A stretch of DNA of 64,000 bases, from positions 161,249-225,248 of the forward strand of contig PUQB01000094.1 of assembly GCA_003024785.1 (NCBI GenBank), in the 5' to 3' direction. This document shows positions 48,870-63,661 of the stretch, in pieces; positions within the stretch are counted from its first letter, which is position 1; the number at the start of each line of letters is the position of its first letter. The notes under the pieces are model-generated. The model was not told the DNA's origin and searched no databases. It saw only the letters and a program-made list of their open reading frames with translations. The position numbers were made by a program, and so were the translations under genes. The DNA comes from Selaginella tamariscina (taxonomy: Eukaryota > Streptophyta > Lycopodiopsida > Selaginellales > Selaginellaceae).

Positions 48870-51240
48870 TTACAAGTCAAGTCTTAGACTTTAGCAATAC
48901 CTAGCCTCAAGACCAAAATGAGAGTGGAGGAAAGGTGGAAACAAAAGAATTGATTAGAAAGTGGTGTAGTTAATCGTTCTTAAAACATCCTTGGAGTAAG
49001 CTTGTAAGAGATCCATCAAATAAAAGTAAAAATGTTATTCTTTCTTTTTATTTTAATTAATTAAATTTTTACTTCAGGTTCTCATGCAATTATATAATGT
49101 TCTTACTGTGAAGCTACTAAAAAACAAAATAAATACACAAGACAAGGCATCACAAATTTTCAACTTTCTACTTTGAAATTACAGTATGAAACTACAATTC
49201 ACAAAGATGCTAAGGCTATTTACAAAGCTCATATGAAAAGAATGGAGCAGTAGCAACAGAAGGGCCCAATGGATTAGCATGTGAATGATTAACATGAAAG
49301 AATTATTTAGGCTAAAGCTTAATTTATATTGTAGTTTCTAAACTTAATCTATAAGTGATTATTTAAATTTCATGTGATGAAGCTAATTCACCATCTAGTG
49401 GTATCCAATCTTCCACTTGATATTCTAGCTTTTGAAGTCCAAAATATATCTACCAAGGAGCTCCAAACTTTCCAGCCAGTAGTGACTACTCATCTTACAT
49501 AAATCTTGTGGTAGCTCATGACTTCTTGGATGTGATCAATATTTTATCGAATGCAAGGTCTTTGACAATATTAAGGAAAGTCCATTTTTTTTCAATTTTA
49601 ATTGATGAGAGTATTGATCGTAGTTGTGAGCAGCATCTTATTATCTACATGATTTACTTGCATCAAGCAAAGGAGCTATGGTGCAACTTTGTGAAACTGT
49701 TGCCGATTCAAGATGGAAAAGCATAATCCATATTTGAAACACTTCAAGGTTTGCTACTAGAAATGAATTTGAGCATAGAGAGGTTGGTGGCTTTTACATC
49801 GAATGGAGCATCAAGCATGGCTGGCTGCAATGGTGGAGTAGTTTAGAAGCTTAGAGGGATTTGTCCGAAGCTCACTGGGGTTCATTGCATAGCTCACTGA
49901 GAAGCTCTTGCAACTAAGGATGATTTTGTGACAAATCGACAGATCTTTGATGCACTTGACAAGCTAGCTCGTAAAATCAAGACATGGTTGGAGAAAAGCT
50001 CTTTATAGCATAAGGAGCTTAAGGAACTTTTAAGTTCTTACAGGTTCAAAGAGTTAAAAATGCTAGTAATGCATGATGTTCGCTAGTTGCAAAGGGTGAA
50101 GTCATGCAACGACTTTTGTGTGGCTATGCCAACTTTGTTGGAGCAATGAAAAAGTGTTGACAAAGCTTAGTACTCTAGCTTGACTACTTTTGGGTATCAC
50201 ATTCTTTAAAAGAATTCCTTATATGTTTTTTAAAATTTTCCAGGTATAGTTCTTTATTCATCTTTCAGTGGATGTTCTAGCATAGTTAAACAATCTCAAT
50301 ATTCTTTTGCAATCAAAGCTGACATATTGCTCAAACATTACATCCTTCCTTGACATGACTCTTGAAGTTTTGAAGAGCGTTATCTACTTCTTACAAAGGG
50401 ATTTGGTAATGGATTGCCTTTCCTTTCAAAGTTCTTAAGAGATAGTGCAAGTGGATAGCTTTCTTACCAAAAAGATGGGGTTCTCGTTCTGCACAAGTTA
50501 CAATATAAGGTAGTGGAAAGTATGAAACATGCTAGAGTTGGAGCTAATCATGAGACCTCAAAATGCTAGCACTCCAGCTAGGCAACATATTAATCTAAAC
50601 ATTAATGAGTTAACTCCAAGTTCTTTATAGGATTTTGTGAAGAAGGGTCAGGCGTATGTCCAAGCTAGTATAGTGGATGCATTAAATGCTTGCTTTCCAA
50701 ATAGTGCCTTCTTTAACAATTTCAAGCTATTTTTCGTATCTAGGGGATTTCAAGAGTGCTCAGCGACTAAAAGAACATGGCTTAACAAGTTGTTGCAAGT
50801 AATTAATATGGATTAAGAGTGGTGGATATTGTGGCTTGCAACAATGAGTTTGGATGATTTTACATGATTTTTACAAAGGAGCATTGGAAACAAAAGCATG
50901 CATGATGCATGGAGCTTTTGCAACTCTAATGATCGTTAGTGGGAATATGTTTCCAAGTAAGAATAATTTTTATATTTTAAAAATGATAACAACGTTTTTT
51001 AGGTTTGATGAAGTATTTCAACTCTACATGGTTGTTCCTACGAACATGGCCTTATGTGAGAGAGAATTTTCCTTGCAAAATAGCACCAAGTAAGAGAAAA
51101 GAGCTGCTTTGAAACTTCATACATTAATACATTATGATGGTGCAATTAAATAGTTTAGATCCATCTACTATCAATTAGTATGATGTTTTTCACGTGTGGA
51201 GGAATAAAAAATAGAGACGGTTTCATCATGTAGCTACCAA
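48870..51240 (+). mobile_element. hAT transposase remnant
   Basis: The frame at 49508-49726 contains FFSILIDESIDRSCEQHLII, the first catalytic Asp region of ZNF862/KIAA-type hAT transposases. It is followed in broken frames by VAFTSNGASSMAGCNGGVV and CPKLTGVHCIAH near 49790-49900. The C-terminal dimerisation region is at 50854-51200: LYMVVPTNMALCEREFSLQN, then KRAALKLHT. Numerous stops. Terminal inverted repeats were not located, so both ends are approximate. Confidence 0.75.
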
Positions 51241-51299
51241 TTGAAAAAAAATAAAAAATTGTTCAATTGTTTACCTAAAATTTAGAAATAAATTTTCAT

Positions 51300-54200
51300 G
51301 TGACCTAAAAAAATAATTAAAGAGCTTGTCAAATTAGGCCCTGACCATGACAACTAAGAGATGATAGAATATTGTCTCAAGGCAAGGAGAATACACCCAT
51401 GTAAACAAGACCATTTTGATAATGCAAGGGATTCCGCAAGGTTGTATGATCTTGCCAAAAACCATTGGATGAGGGGATACCATCCAAGGATCTGCCACAT
51501 CGCCAATAGGGAAGCTGGCAACATGAAGGGGATTCTTGAGGGACAGTCAGAAGAAGCCCATCATCATCACTAGCCCCAATAGGAAGGGTCGGAGCATGGA
51601 GAAAGAATAGGGTGCTAACATGGCACCAAGACATTGACCTCCACACTTGAGGTAGAAGAATCAGCTTTGAAGACATAGGGGGACCAAAACAAGCACCCGA
51701 TAGCCTTATTACCCTTACACTTAGTAAGATGTAGGGAGCATGGTGGTAGTGCATATAGGGAGCAAATAGAGAGAATGAGACCAACACCATACACAAGTTT
51801 GAACATGTGTGCAAGTTGCAAGAGATATTCGACAATTCTAAGAAGTTAAGTGCTTTCACTTGCACCTTAAAGAAGAAGGCACATGCATGGTGGATGTAAA
51901 TCCAAGAAGGGAGTCTATTGGAATATTGTGTGCAAGGTGTTCCTAGACTCCTTCATTGAGGAAAAGAGTGAATAAGAGGTAATATTAACTAACATAAAAT
52001 AGAAGATAGGGGAGTCCATTGATGACTACACAATCCAAATGCTCAGATATGGCTTGATAAAGATATGCCTATCAACTTCACTAAAAAGATGTGGTATTAA
52101 AAGGGCTACAACCAAAGATTTGCAAGTGAATAGGGATGACCTTTGATAAGCTACTCAAAATATGCTAAAGGCGCAGAAGCAGGTGGTCGAGAGCGCCAAG
52201 AGTGAAGGAAATGGGAGAAGTTCCAGGAGGAGGCGAATGCAATGACCATGGATGATGAGGACCTCTCCAATGCACCAAGACTAACTCAAAAGGACTAGCA
52301 TCATGGTGTCAAGGATTAGGGGTGAAACCCAAAGGAAGAGGATAACAAATCGAAGATCAGGAAGACTAACTTGATGGCAACTCCTGCCAAACTAGGATAT
52401 GTGACGTGAGGAGATAAATATTGCAAAGTGTGCAATGTTGAGGATCCCACACCATGAATAAGTGCTATAAGCTGGCGGAACTCGTCAACAAGGCCCCACC
52501 AACAAGTGGTCACAATGGCAATTGAACGGAAGCCCAAGATGGAAGCAACTAATCACTAAGACAGGGATGGTAGTAGGGAGAAAGGCAAGACCACCCCTGC
52601 AAGCGATCGCACTCGGGAGAGCATTGGCACGATCGCATCTTGGGAGTCGCAAGGCTAGCAGCCATATATAGACAGAGGGGCAATGTGATTGTCGAGGACT
52701 CGCATGTCAAATGTGGTGGTTCTATGAAGTCTCAATAGTTGCCAAGATGTATGGTAGCGTCCAATCCGAGGTCTACCTCGCAAGCTGGACTTACCTGGGG
52801 AGCACTGGAAGGTGCTGAGATGGCCTTTACTAGAAACTGTGAGGTCCATGTATAGGTGAGGAGGAGTTCTCCTAGGTGTAGTGGTTCCACTTCTTAATTG
52901 TATATCGTCAGACTAGGAGGGCAAGAGGAGAGTAACCGGAGAAGGTGGTGACATAAGAAGTAAATATACATATATTGCATGTTTGAGTATAAAGCTACCC
53001 CAGAGAAGGTGGAGCAAGATACAAAGAAAAAGACGGACTAGAAGGACCCTGACCACTACAAGCTTCTGCTTATATAGTGGGTTGTAGCATTTATGCGCCT
53101 CCCTCATGCATGATGTCTCGAGTATCTTGGTAGTTGATCTGGACGATCAAATCTATGCTTGGGTTAAGCGTTGTCTGACAGTTGTTGTCGTAGTCTGTAC
53201 TTGCAATACTTTCACCACTTGGCTACTTATCTGGTCGCTTGTTCGCGCCGGCTGGTGGTTTGATGGTGGTCAAACCACCATCAACCACAATGACTTGGAC
53301 ATACGGCCAAAACACAGGAGATGATTTGTGCACTTTGTAATGGGCACCATCCGCTGTACTATTACTCCTAGATTTCCATGATCAAGCCGATGGTTGAAGC
53401 TCACTCATCATAATTGAAGAACATGTCCAATGGTGCGAGCACCTTTGCTAGTGCAACCACCCCCACAACCAGCCATCTCTTGGCTATTGTGCCATTAGAC
53501 CCACAGTGCAGAGTCACAAGGTCATAAGTTTGCACACCCAATGCCACACCCAACAATTAACTTGGATGAGGAAGAGAGAAGGAGTTCAACGAGGAAGAAG
53601 TCATGGACCTCCTCCACAAGTCTGAGAAATGGGCTTAAAACAAACATAAGTGGAGGTAGCCGTGGAGCAAGTGCAACTTGCCCAAGGAAAGACACCAGAA
53701 GTAGCCATGGCACTTACAGAAAACATTAGACCAAGGGTATGGGAAACCCAGTGTCCCTCACTATAGGGAACTATTACGATTATCACTTGCATGTACAATA
53801 TATTTGCTTGTGAGTTACACCGTCGATCGAAAAACTCCTAGTGGCCGCAACCATAGCGATAGACTTCATGAACACGTATTGGCATCCTAGTCAAGATCAC
53901 AAGATACACCATCCACAATGTCATTGTAAATGGTAGATCAAGCATAAACATCATGTCAACAGAACTCCATCGAGGATTGGGTATGCAAATCAGAAGCCAT
54001 CGTTGTTCCTAGTACACATGGTAGACTAGACCAAGGTGGACAAAGGGCATCATAAGGGGAATGAAAATTAAGATCCATAGTGTGAAATTTCGGATCAAAA
54101 TTGTTATCTTCGACATGCATTTGAACGGGGGATTCAACTTGTTACTCATGCACTTGCTTGGGGAGCAAAGGTGCAACATGATTGGGAGAGCATGTACATT

Positions 54201-54640
54201 TCCACACAAAGGACGGATTAATCTCTATGGGCACAATTCAAGTTTGGGTGCCATCACCAGAAATCACAACCCAAGGAATACCACATACCGAGCTGGAGCA
54301 AAGGCATGAATGAGCAGCGATCTTGGCTTGCTTACAAGATTTGTTTGTAAAAGGGATGTAGACCTCCTTCGTGAGGTAAAGGAGACTGCAATAGCATACC
54401 AAGTAACCACCGGAGAAGGAAGGGACAAAGAGTTGGAGGCCCAAGTCCCACAGTGGTTGATATTATGGAAAGAGTTGCGACACAATGCCCCACTAGCCCA
54501 CGAGGAATATTGTAGAACCCACCTACAATTGGAATGTAGCTCCCGATGCAGTGGTGACTTAGGTCAATATAAGTATGGATGCAAAACCCTGATTGCTACA
54601 TGTCAACACTAGTTAACGGTCATGCGACCCAAAGCGATGA
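51300..54640 (+). pseudogene. Gypsy gag and 5' pol remnant
   Basis: Plus-strand fragments include CTLKKKAHAWW-like gag sequence near 51850-51890 and a zinc-knuckle-like CKVCNVEDP...NKCYK near 52415-52470. Further stretches with many stops run on to 54610 (for example KETAIAYQVTTGEGRDKELE near 54380). No intact protease motif found. Likely the same family as the integrase at 56.8 kb. Confidence 0.55.
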
Positions 54641-54880
54641 GCAACGGCCGAGTGGAGGCCAAGACTTGGGCGGTCCATCAATGGAGGACGTCCAAAAGGA
54701 TGTTGGCCCTATCAGGCGGTGCCAATAGATGGAGATGGGAGACATGCAACACTATTAGTAAGCTAGATCCAATCGTTTGAATCAACCACCAAGGTACTAA
54801 GGACGGCACACGTGGGGGAGGCATGTTAAGACAATAGGCCAATACCCAATCCTAGGAAGGATGTCCATTGGGAGTGTGAC
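54640..54880. repeat. LTR-like stretch similar to 22320-22450
   Basis: GGCATGTTAAGACAATAGGCCAATACC-like sequence here parallels GACATGTTAAAATAGCTGACTAATACC near 22390, each followed by CCTA, an ATTGGGAG/AATGGGAG phrase and a GATG(T/C)C motif. Confidence 0.5.
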
Positions 54881-54889
54881 ACCTAGTCC

Positions 54890-55440
54890 TATGGCTCCTT
54901 GGCTAAGCTTAATCTGTGTACTAAGTGATAAATTTTTGTTAGAATCCCATCTTCCCCAAGAACCGCTTGAGTTCAATGACGTTTCATGGGTGTGGCATTT
55001 CAGTCATCACTCGTATTATCCTTGGATCCATGATGATGCCCTCATTGGATATGATGTGTCCCAAAAACTTCCCTATAGTCATGGCAAATACACATTTTGA
55101 GGGTTTAAGGGAGACTCGATAGTGTTTGAACACTTATTTGAGGTGTTTTGCATGATCCTCCACTACTCCATAGGTCGTAAAGTCATTTAGGAAGGCATGG
55201 ATGAACCATTGAAAGGTCATTGATGTGTTGTCCAAACGGCATCACCATAAATGCGAAAGTCTCCAAATCAATGATAATTGCCAATTTCATGTTTGGCGGT
55301 TGATGTAATATCAATGTTGTTAGCTGGGTTTTGTTTTGGGCTTCAATTTGATCTTGTGCTGGCACAATTTTGATGGTACTCCTCTCATCTTGTGGTATGT
55401 CCAAGTGAATACATCCTTGTTTTAGCCCAAAGGCATGTGG
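54890..55440 (-). pseudogene. Gypsy reverse transcriptase remnant, inverted
   Basis: Minus-strand reading gives DLETFAFMVMPFGQ near 55230-55270, then QTLSSLPKPSKCVFAM and GKFLGHIISNEGIIMDPRII near 55000-55080, the thumb region of gypsy RT. The neighbouring RNase H and integrase are on the plus strand, so this piece is inverted or comes from another insertion. Confidence 0.7.
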
Positions 55441-55879
55441 TGATTCACTTTGTGAGCCCTAGGTCTCCATGAGCGTTTGGTCGTCAGGGACTCCACATGG
55501 CAGATGTGGAGTGGATTTAGTGGCCTTGGTGGTCGCCAAAACGCTATTGCAAACATCCAATCCTGGGCTCCAAGTTAGCAGTTTGGTAGTGTTTTAGTAT
55601 GTACGTGAGTGTGTGCTGGTGGCCTCTACTTGGACATCGCGATCCTTTGGGGAGAGTGTGCTCCCTTTAAGGAGAGTAGGAGTGAGAAAGGGAGAGAGTG
55701 AAAGGGGGCTTGTAGTCAGCCTAGACAAAAAGATATATATATTACAGCTTAGAAGTACAAGGCAGCCCTTCGTCAGAGACCAATGGTTAGGACTTCTATC
55801 TATTAGCAAGAACAAGACATATGAAGAAGATGAGCTAGAAGGACCCATTACTCATTTGCCTGCTTATATAAAGGATTGG

Positions 55880-57430
55880 GTGGTACTTGAATGGATGAAA
55901 GCTCAATAGAGGGCGTTTAATGATATCAAACATCAATTGGTGGAAGCACCCATCTTTATCCAATTGGAATAAGTAGTTCCACCTCCAAACATATGGCTCA
56001 AGCATAATAGTAGGCATGGTTCTATCATAGGAGGATGACACATGAATGTTACATTCCATCGTATATGGTAGCCGGCTCATGACACCAGTTGAACAAAATT
56101 ACTTAGAAATCGACAAGGAGTGTCTCACAATGTTTTACAGGGTCTCCAAGCTTTGCCACTACCTCCTAGGAACCACTTTGTGCTCATCATCGACCACCAT
56201 GCACTACTCTATTTGTAAAAAACCACAACTAACCAAATGACTGGCCATCTTGTAAGAGTTTGACTTCATAATGGTTCATAAGGCAAATAAGCTGCATGTT
56301 TCCCTTGACCTCTTGTCTAGGATTATAAGTAGTGAGCAACCTACAATGGCCCCACTGCTCGACATAATGTCGAACTCTTTGAGACTAAAGTGAGAAACCT
56401 TTGTGCATGTTAAAGGCCATTCTGCCGATCTATAGCATGGACATCTCAAAGTGGTTGTAGCCCATTTGCCACTACCTCCCCAAAGGATTCAATAAATTCC
56501 CACGTATGTCCCCTAGCCACAGGAGAAGCCTTGTCCAAATGACCCTTGCATTCCAGATGGTTAGTGACTAGCTATATAAGCAAGGGAGGGATGACATTTT
56601 CTGAAGATGTCCCATCACTAGGAGATCCCCAAATTCTAGAGACAACATACATGGGACCCGGTGCTAGTCACTTATGAGAAGAGAAGATGATTTTACATAC
56701 GGGACTGTGGTGGTTGATGATCATTTGAGATGCCATGGACTATCAACAGATTGGACTACTAATGGATAGCTAGGGTAAGAACTACCACCCAACAATAAGT
56801 ATGTTGGCATTTGAGAAGTGGGAATTGGACTTCATAGGACCAATTAACCTAAGGAGCCACTCATCACTAGCTAGGTACATCATAGTCACAATGGACCATG
56901 TAACAAAATGGGTGGAAGTGAAGGCACTCTAAGAAGCAATGGCCAAGCAGACAACAAACTTTATTTACATAAACATTTTGGCAAGGTTGGATTGCCCGTT
57001 GGAATTGGTATTAGATTAAGGAAGCCACTTCATCAACAAGATAATCTGAGAGCTAGTCAACACATTCATCATCAGACATTGCATGTCAACAGCATATTAC
57101 CCACAAGGAAATGGTTAGGAGGAATCCACCAACAAAACACTGGTGACCATCCTCAAGAAGATATGTCATGAGGAACCCCAAAGATAGGAAGACATTATGG
57201 GCATACTGAACAACATTCAAGACAACAATCAGAGCCATACCATTTTGACTAGCATATGGACTGGAAGCCATCAAGCCTTGAGAATTCATTATTCTCAATT
57301 TGCAAATGAGTTTCACCAACAAAATCACTGATGAACCAATAGTCATTATGCAGAGGTTACAACAATTGGAGCAGCTCAATGAGACACGATTTGTGGCACA
57401 ATTGACTTGGGAGACCCATCAATAGTAAGT
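55880..57430 (+). pseudogene. Gypsy RNase H and integrase remnant
   Basis: RNase H-like phrases occur at 55915-56340 (EAPIFIQLE; LIIDHHALLYL). Integrase core phrases occur at 56810-57300: WELDFIGPI, YIIVTMDHVTKWVEVKAL, then HCMSTAYYPQGNG and ESTNKTLVTILKK, all in correct order with TAG/TAA interruptions. Confidence 0.8.
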
Positions 57431-57449
57431 AATAATCTTCTTAGGCTAG

Positions 57450-58330
57450 TTGTCAGTGCAATAAGAACTAGAGGCTACTAATTTAGACTTCGACTTAGCA
57501 CGATTGCTATTCTCTTAGTACTCTTGGTGCTCACGAGGACTTGAAGAGGTGCTCCTACCATACTTCTTGCCATGTTGTTTATTTTCCTTAAACACCTTAT
57601 CTTCGTCATTTAGCAATTGAGCATACTCGAATAACTCCTTCAAATTCTTAGATTGGATTACTGAAGATGTTTATGCAAGTGGTATAAAATAATCCTTCTA
57701 TTGGTTGGTAAACACGTCAAGTACACAACAAAGTAGCTGACTTAACTTCTTAATGTAGTCGTTCAAGTCATCTTCCTTTGCTCTAAGTGTCACAGTTCAC
57801 ATCTTGCATGAGACACATCAAATTGAGGAGCATACTAAACTCCTCTCAAGTTGCAATCATCTCTTTGTAACCTAACTGGCGTTGATTATAAATGCTTGTC
57901 CACCACCTCACTGCTTTATCTTTCAAGGCCACTGATATGATTATCATAACTTACTCAGTAGTCACTCCTTGTACAATAAACAAGTTTGTTGCTATCTCCA
58001 GCCAACTCATAGCCTCATATGCGGATTCTTTACTAGAAAAAGGTAGAACACGGAGATGATCCAATACTCGACTCTACCACCCAAGTTTTCTTAAGCAAGC
58101 TAATCTTCGATAGCATTCAATCGCTCACAAATTACTTCCAAAGAGTCATTCATATACTCCTGAAATTGTTTTGCGTCTTTCACTATGGCATACAGTTCAA
58201 GCACAATTCCTAGTTAGTCCACTCCTCACCGGCATTATTCTTTCCTTCCTACCAGTCACTCATCTCGAACCCTCCTCTGATACCAAATTGTTAGGTACCA
58301 CTATGTACAAACTAGAAACCCTTACAAAAC
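57450..58330 (-). pseudogene. Gypsy gag remnant on the opposite strand
   Basis: The minus strand around 57830-57960 reads DKAVRWWTSIYNQRQLGYKE, a typical gag core with WW. Further phrases up to 58260 are too broken to place. Opposite orientation to the integrase just upstream marks a separate element. Confidence 0.65.
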
Positions 58331-58539
58331 CACCTGACCTCTCCTAAGCTGTATATAGTTTCCACACATTGCTCTCCAAAAGGCTTTCAATATCTATATT
58401 CTTTTGGATTCTTCTAAATCTCCTTATAACCTTTAAGGAATATTCTAGTTTGTACTTTTTAAGAAATATTCTTTAATGTGTTATATGGGTCATAACAATA
58501 TACAAGCTCATCCATACTACATGACACAATATAATATTA

Positions 58540-58762
58540 TATACGGTAGAGTGTGTGTGTTGTAATTAATATTAAAACATATGTTTTATTAAAGTAAGCA
58601 TTGAAAAACGTATGGTTCAACAAACACACATGGACACGTACCAGGAGTGTGTGTGCGTGCGCGTGTGTGTTGTATTGATATTTAAAACCGTATGTTTTTA
58701 TTAAACTAAGTATTGGCAAAACATATGATTTTAAATATCAATAAAACACACACACACATGAC
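58540..58762. repeat. Foldback sequence with GTGTGTG-tipped arms
   Basis: The arm starting at about 58662 (GTGTGTTGTATTGATATTTAAAACCGTATG) pairs with 58724-58757 (CATATGATTTTAAATATCAATAAAACACAC). A related arm at 58548-58612 precedes it, so three related arms are present. It could be a short MITE with a partial duplication. Confidence 0.75.
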
Positions 58763-59840
58763 AAATACTCCAAGACTTTTTTTATAATTAAAGAAATGAC
58801 GGTTTTACCACTAAATATATCCATGAATGATAAAGTATATAGATATGCCAACTCATGTTATTATGCACGTGTATGTGTACATATAATATATGTGTGTCTA
58901 TATACATGTGTATTGAAATAAATACACATGTACATGTAAGACCACAAGATACTGGACACCCACCTGCATATCTACACACATGCTGTATATAGTGTCAAAT
59001 AATTTAATGTGTTTGTCAAGTATTTATTGTCTTGTTATAATGAGAATATTTCTAATTTAAAATAATTCGATGCTCTTTAATGTTTTAATTTCTTTTATTG
59101 TTTTTGTCATTATAGAATCAAAAGATATTGTCTATTATAATGAGAATATCCACATATTTAAACATGCATGGAACTCCATATTCATATCTTTATGACGTTT
59201 GTCCAATGTTCACGCAACGCAAGACAAGACAAGTCATATTTAAACACATATTCAGTTTCCAAGGGACAGTATCACAAGGGGACTCATACATGTCAGAACA
59301 AATAATACAAAATATATATTTTATACAGTTTCTTGTATGTGAATCTATAAACATTATGTACATTATTTATTTAAATATTGATACTACATTATGTATAGAA
59401 TCTACAAAGATGTACTATACATTATGTACAAATTTACACACACACATTAGGTATAAAGGTGTACTATACATATGTGTATAGAATATGCAGAGGTGTACTA
59501 TGTATAGTACACACCCTTGACCCAACTAAGAAGGTAATACAAGCTAAGAATATGCCACCCTTTTTTAGGGTGCCAGAAAAAGAAGATTCTTATTCCAATT
59601 ACGTGTTTTCCCACGTAAGTTCCAGTCAAACATACCGGCATATAGTGGAGAACAGGTAGTCTTTTATATAGATATATAGTACTCGTATGTATTATACGGT
59701 GTATATACGTTAAGTTAACTATACAGAGGTGGTTGTAAGATCGTTGTGTATGGTCCCAGTATTTCATACTCTGAGTAATGAGACGTAGGGTTCATACACG
59801 TGACGGGCATGTGAATGCATACGGCCAGTGGTCCCTCTAA
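58763..59840. other. Intergenic, no gene seen
   Basis: Duplicated phrases around ACTATACATTATGTA and GTGTACTATACATATGTGTA occur at 59370-59520, including a near-perfect palindrome at about 59491-59514 (GGTGTACTATGTATAGTACACACC with one mismatch region). Confidence 0.5.
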
Positions 59841-59968
59841 ATTCACCAATATATAATTCCCCCTCATCTCTCAAGTACATATATATAAGTTTCTGAGGAT
59901 TTTGTCTATATACTCCTCTCTGTTGCATCAAAGTCTCAAGTCTCTTGTTCGTTTCCGGAGTCGGTGAG

Positions 59969-59999
<31 letters not shown>

Positions 60000-60126
60000 G
60001 TATCTGTATCTGTATATGTGTATGTGTATGTCCACACACACCGAATTGTACATATTTGTCTCTCCTGAGCACCACGCACGCCTATATAAATACATACATA
60101 CACAGAGGATATATACTCCAGCGAAA
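59841..60126 (+). promoter_or_regulatory. Likely 5' leader of the O-methyltransferase gene
   Basis: TATATATAAG at about 59879-59889 could serve as a TATA region. A GTGAGT donor after GGAGTC at 59963 and a CACAG before GATATATA near 60106 suggest a leader intron filled with (TA)n and (TGTA)n repeats. Confidence 0.4.
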
Positions 60127-61392
<1,266 letters not shown>

Positions 61393-62333
61393 TATATATA
61401 TATTCCTTTGGTATATCCCTTGATGTTGTATTCCCAACTACAAAATCTCCCCCCCACAACTGTATAAATGCTTCACTTGACTTCCAACTGCATCAATATA
61501 CTTCACATATTTGTTAGTTAGCTTGCTTCTCTCTCACACACACACACGCACACGCACACACGTACGTACAACACACCGAAAGAAGAGTCGTTTTCAAGTA
61601 CCATGTGAGAGAGTGGCCCCCGTAGTCAACCGAACTCAACATCCTACTTAAATGAGTAATATCCATGCAGAGAAAAACACCTTGATCTGCCGTTTGACTT
61701 ATAGTTGCAACTTCCGTAGTTGATGCTTGTCTTCTTATACATTGTCAATTATAGCTGTACGCGTGCGGCGTGCGTGCGTGTGCGTGTAATGACTAATTGC
61801 TCACCTGAAGTCGTATACATAGCTGTGTGTCATTCTGTATATAGTTGACAACATGCGAGCGAAGGTGCAGTTACATTTTCTCAAGGACAGGATCAAATCT
61901 CACTCTCTTTTATAATAAAATGTATACTGTTTCACATCGTTATCACCGACATATACACCTCTCTCACATTCACATATGCATTCTATACCATCACATCTAA
62001 TAATATGTTATAAATCTATAGAATTACTCTTAATTAGAGAATATATTAAAATCTTTAATAAAATATATATGTAGGCGAAGAACTTACAGTCAATTGAAGA
62101 GTTCCAAATGAACATAGAGATCCCATGACGAATATTTTCTTTATAAGAGTAGACATATACACATGTACAAACACGTATATATCTGTGTGTGAATATATTA
62201 CATACCAGACAATGTGGGCTGTCGTGTCCTCGCTATACACCACAAAACTATCTGTTGGAACTTTTCACTTTATTACGAAATGTCTATAATACAGCCACTT
62301 ATTAAGTTAAACTCGTATTAACTTAATCAAACC
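61393..62333. other. Intergenic between convergent genes, no gene seen
   Basis: 3' flank of the O-methyltransferase gene and, on the opposite strand, of the UBX gene. (CA)n near 61536-61560, otherwise unremarkable. Confidence 0.55.
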
Positions 62334-62537
62334 TCATTTTCCAAGTTTTAACCACTTGGGCTTTCCGGTACTCCTTGTCTTAGCAGCAGAAACAGGAGCA
62401 GGTCTCGGGTTCGATACCTGGGTTGCCTCTGGAGCAGCTGGAGCCTGTACTGTTGTGTCTCTTACAGGCTCCCAAGGGACATATTGTAAAGCTAAAACGT
62501 CATCTTTTAGGAAAGGTCCTTGTACGTCCCCTGTAAA

Positions 62538-62572
<35 letters not shown>

Positions 62573-62768
62573 GTGTGTGTGTGTGTGATGTAATACAATG
62601 ATATGCAATATAAAATGTACCATCATCGTATGAGAAATAGACGATGCCGCCTGGTGCAAATCCAGCATCATACATAGCAATGTTGTAATCTTTAATCACC
62701 TGTTTTGGAGGTGTCGTATCTGAATTAAACAATAAATATATAAATAAAAGAATCAATAATCAGAATAT

Positions 62769-62810
<42 letters not shown>

Positions 62811-62825
62811 ATATATATTATATAA

Positions 62826-62866
<41 letters not shown>

Positions 62867-63087
62867 GAGAGAGAGTATATGTATATATACTTACATAGGT
62901 GGAAAGGGAGCTCTGGCTTCAGTAATACCTTCTTGAGAATCTCAAGAATCTCAACTACAGAGTCTGTAGATTTGAAGTCCGCCTCAAGAACAATGTTATC
63001 AGGGAATTGTATACGCACTGTTGCCTGGACGCATGACACAACGTGTGTGTGAGAGAGTGTGTCGTGTGTGTGTGTGTGTTTGTGTGC

Positions 63088-63120
<33 letters not shown>

Positions 63121-63140
63121 GAGAGAGAGAGAGAAGAGAG

Positions 63141-63180
<40 letters not shown>

Positions 63181-63579
63181 TGTATAGGTTATCACACACA
63201 CACACACCTTTGAGATCCGTGCTCTTCGGGCTGCCATTTCTGCTTCACGCAACTTCTTCGGCTTGAGAAACCTCTCTAAAATATATAAACATGTAAGTAA
63301 AAGCTTTTATGGTTTAGAATGTATGAAAATTATACATGACCCACATATGTGCATATATATGCATGTATATGTTTTATACATTTAACAACTGACCTTCTTT
63401 TTTGTTAGCAGCTAGCCTCGCATAATCATCCGGGGTTAACTCGTAGAAGTCATCTGATTCATTTTCTTCTGTGCCTGATCAACATTAAATTCATTCAAAT
63501 GACATGTACGTCCATATGAGTATATATGAGTGTATAAACGTGGGTGTGATATATGTACTTATGTGTATACATACGTGTA

Positions 63580-63661
<82 letters not shown>

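Noticed and set aside
54310..54612. 100-codon open frame as a separate host gene
   Set aside because: It lies inside decayed gypsy sequence with matching orientation and no independent features.
59128..59481. 117-codon open frame
   Set aside because: Composition follows local AT-rich repeats, no domain is recognisable, and no splice or initiation context supports it.
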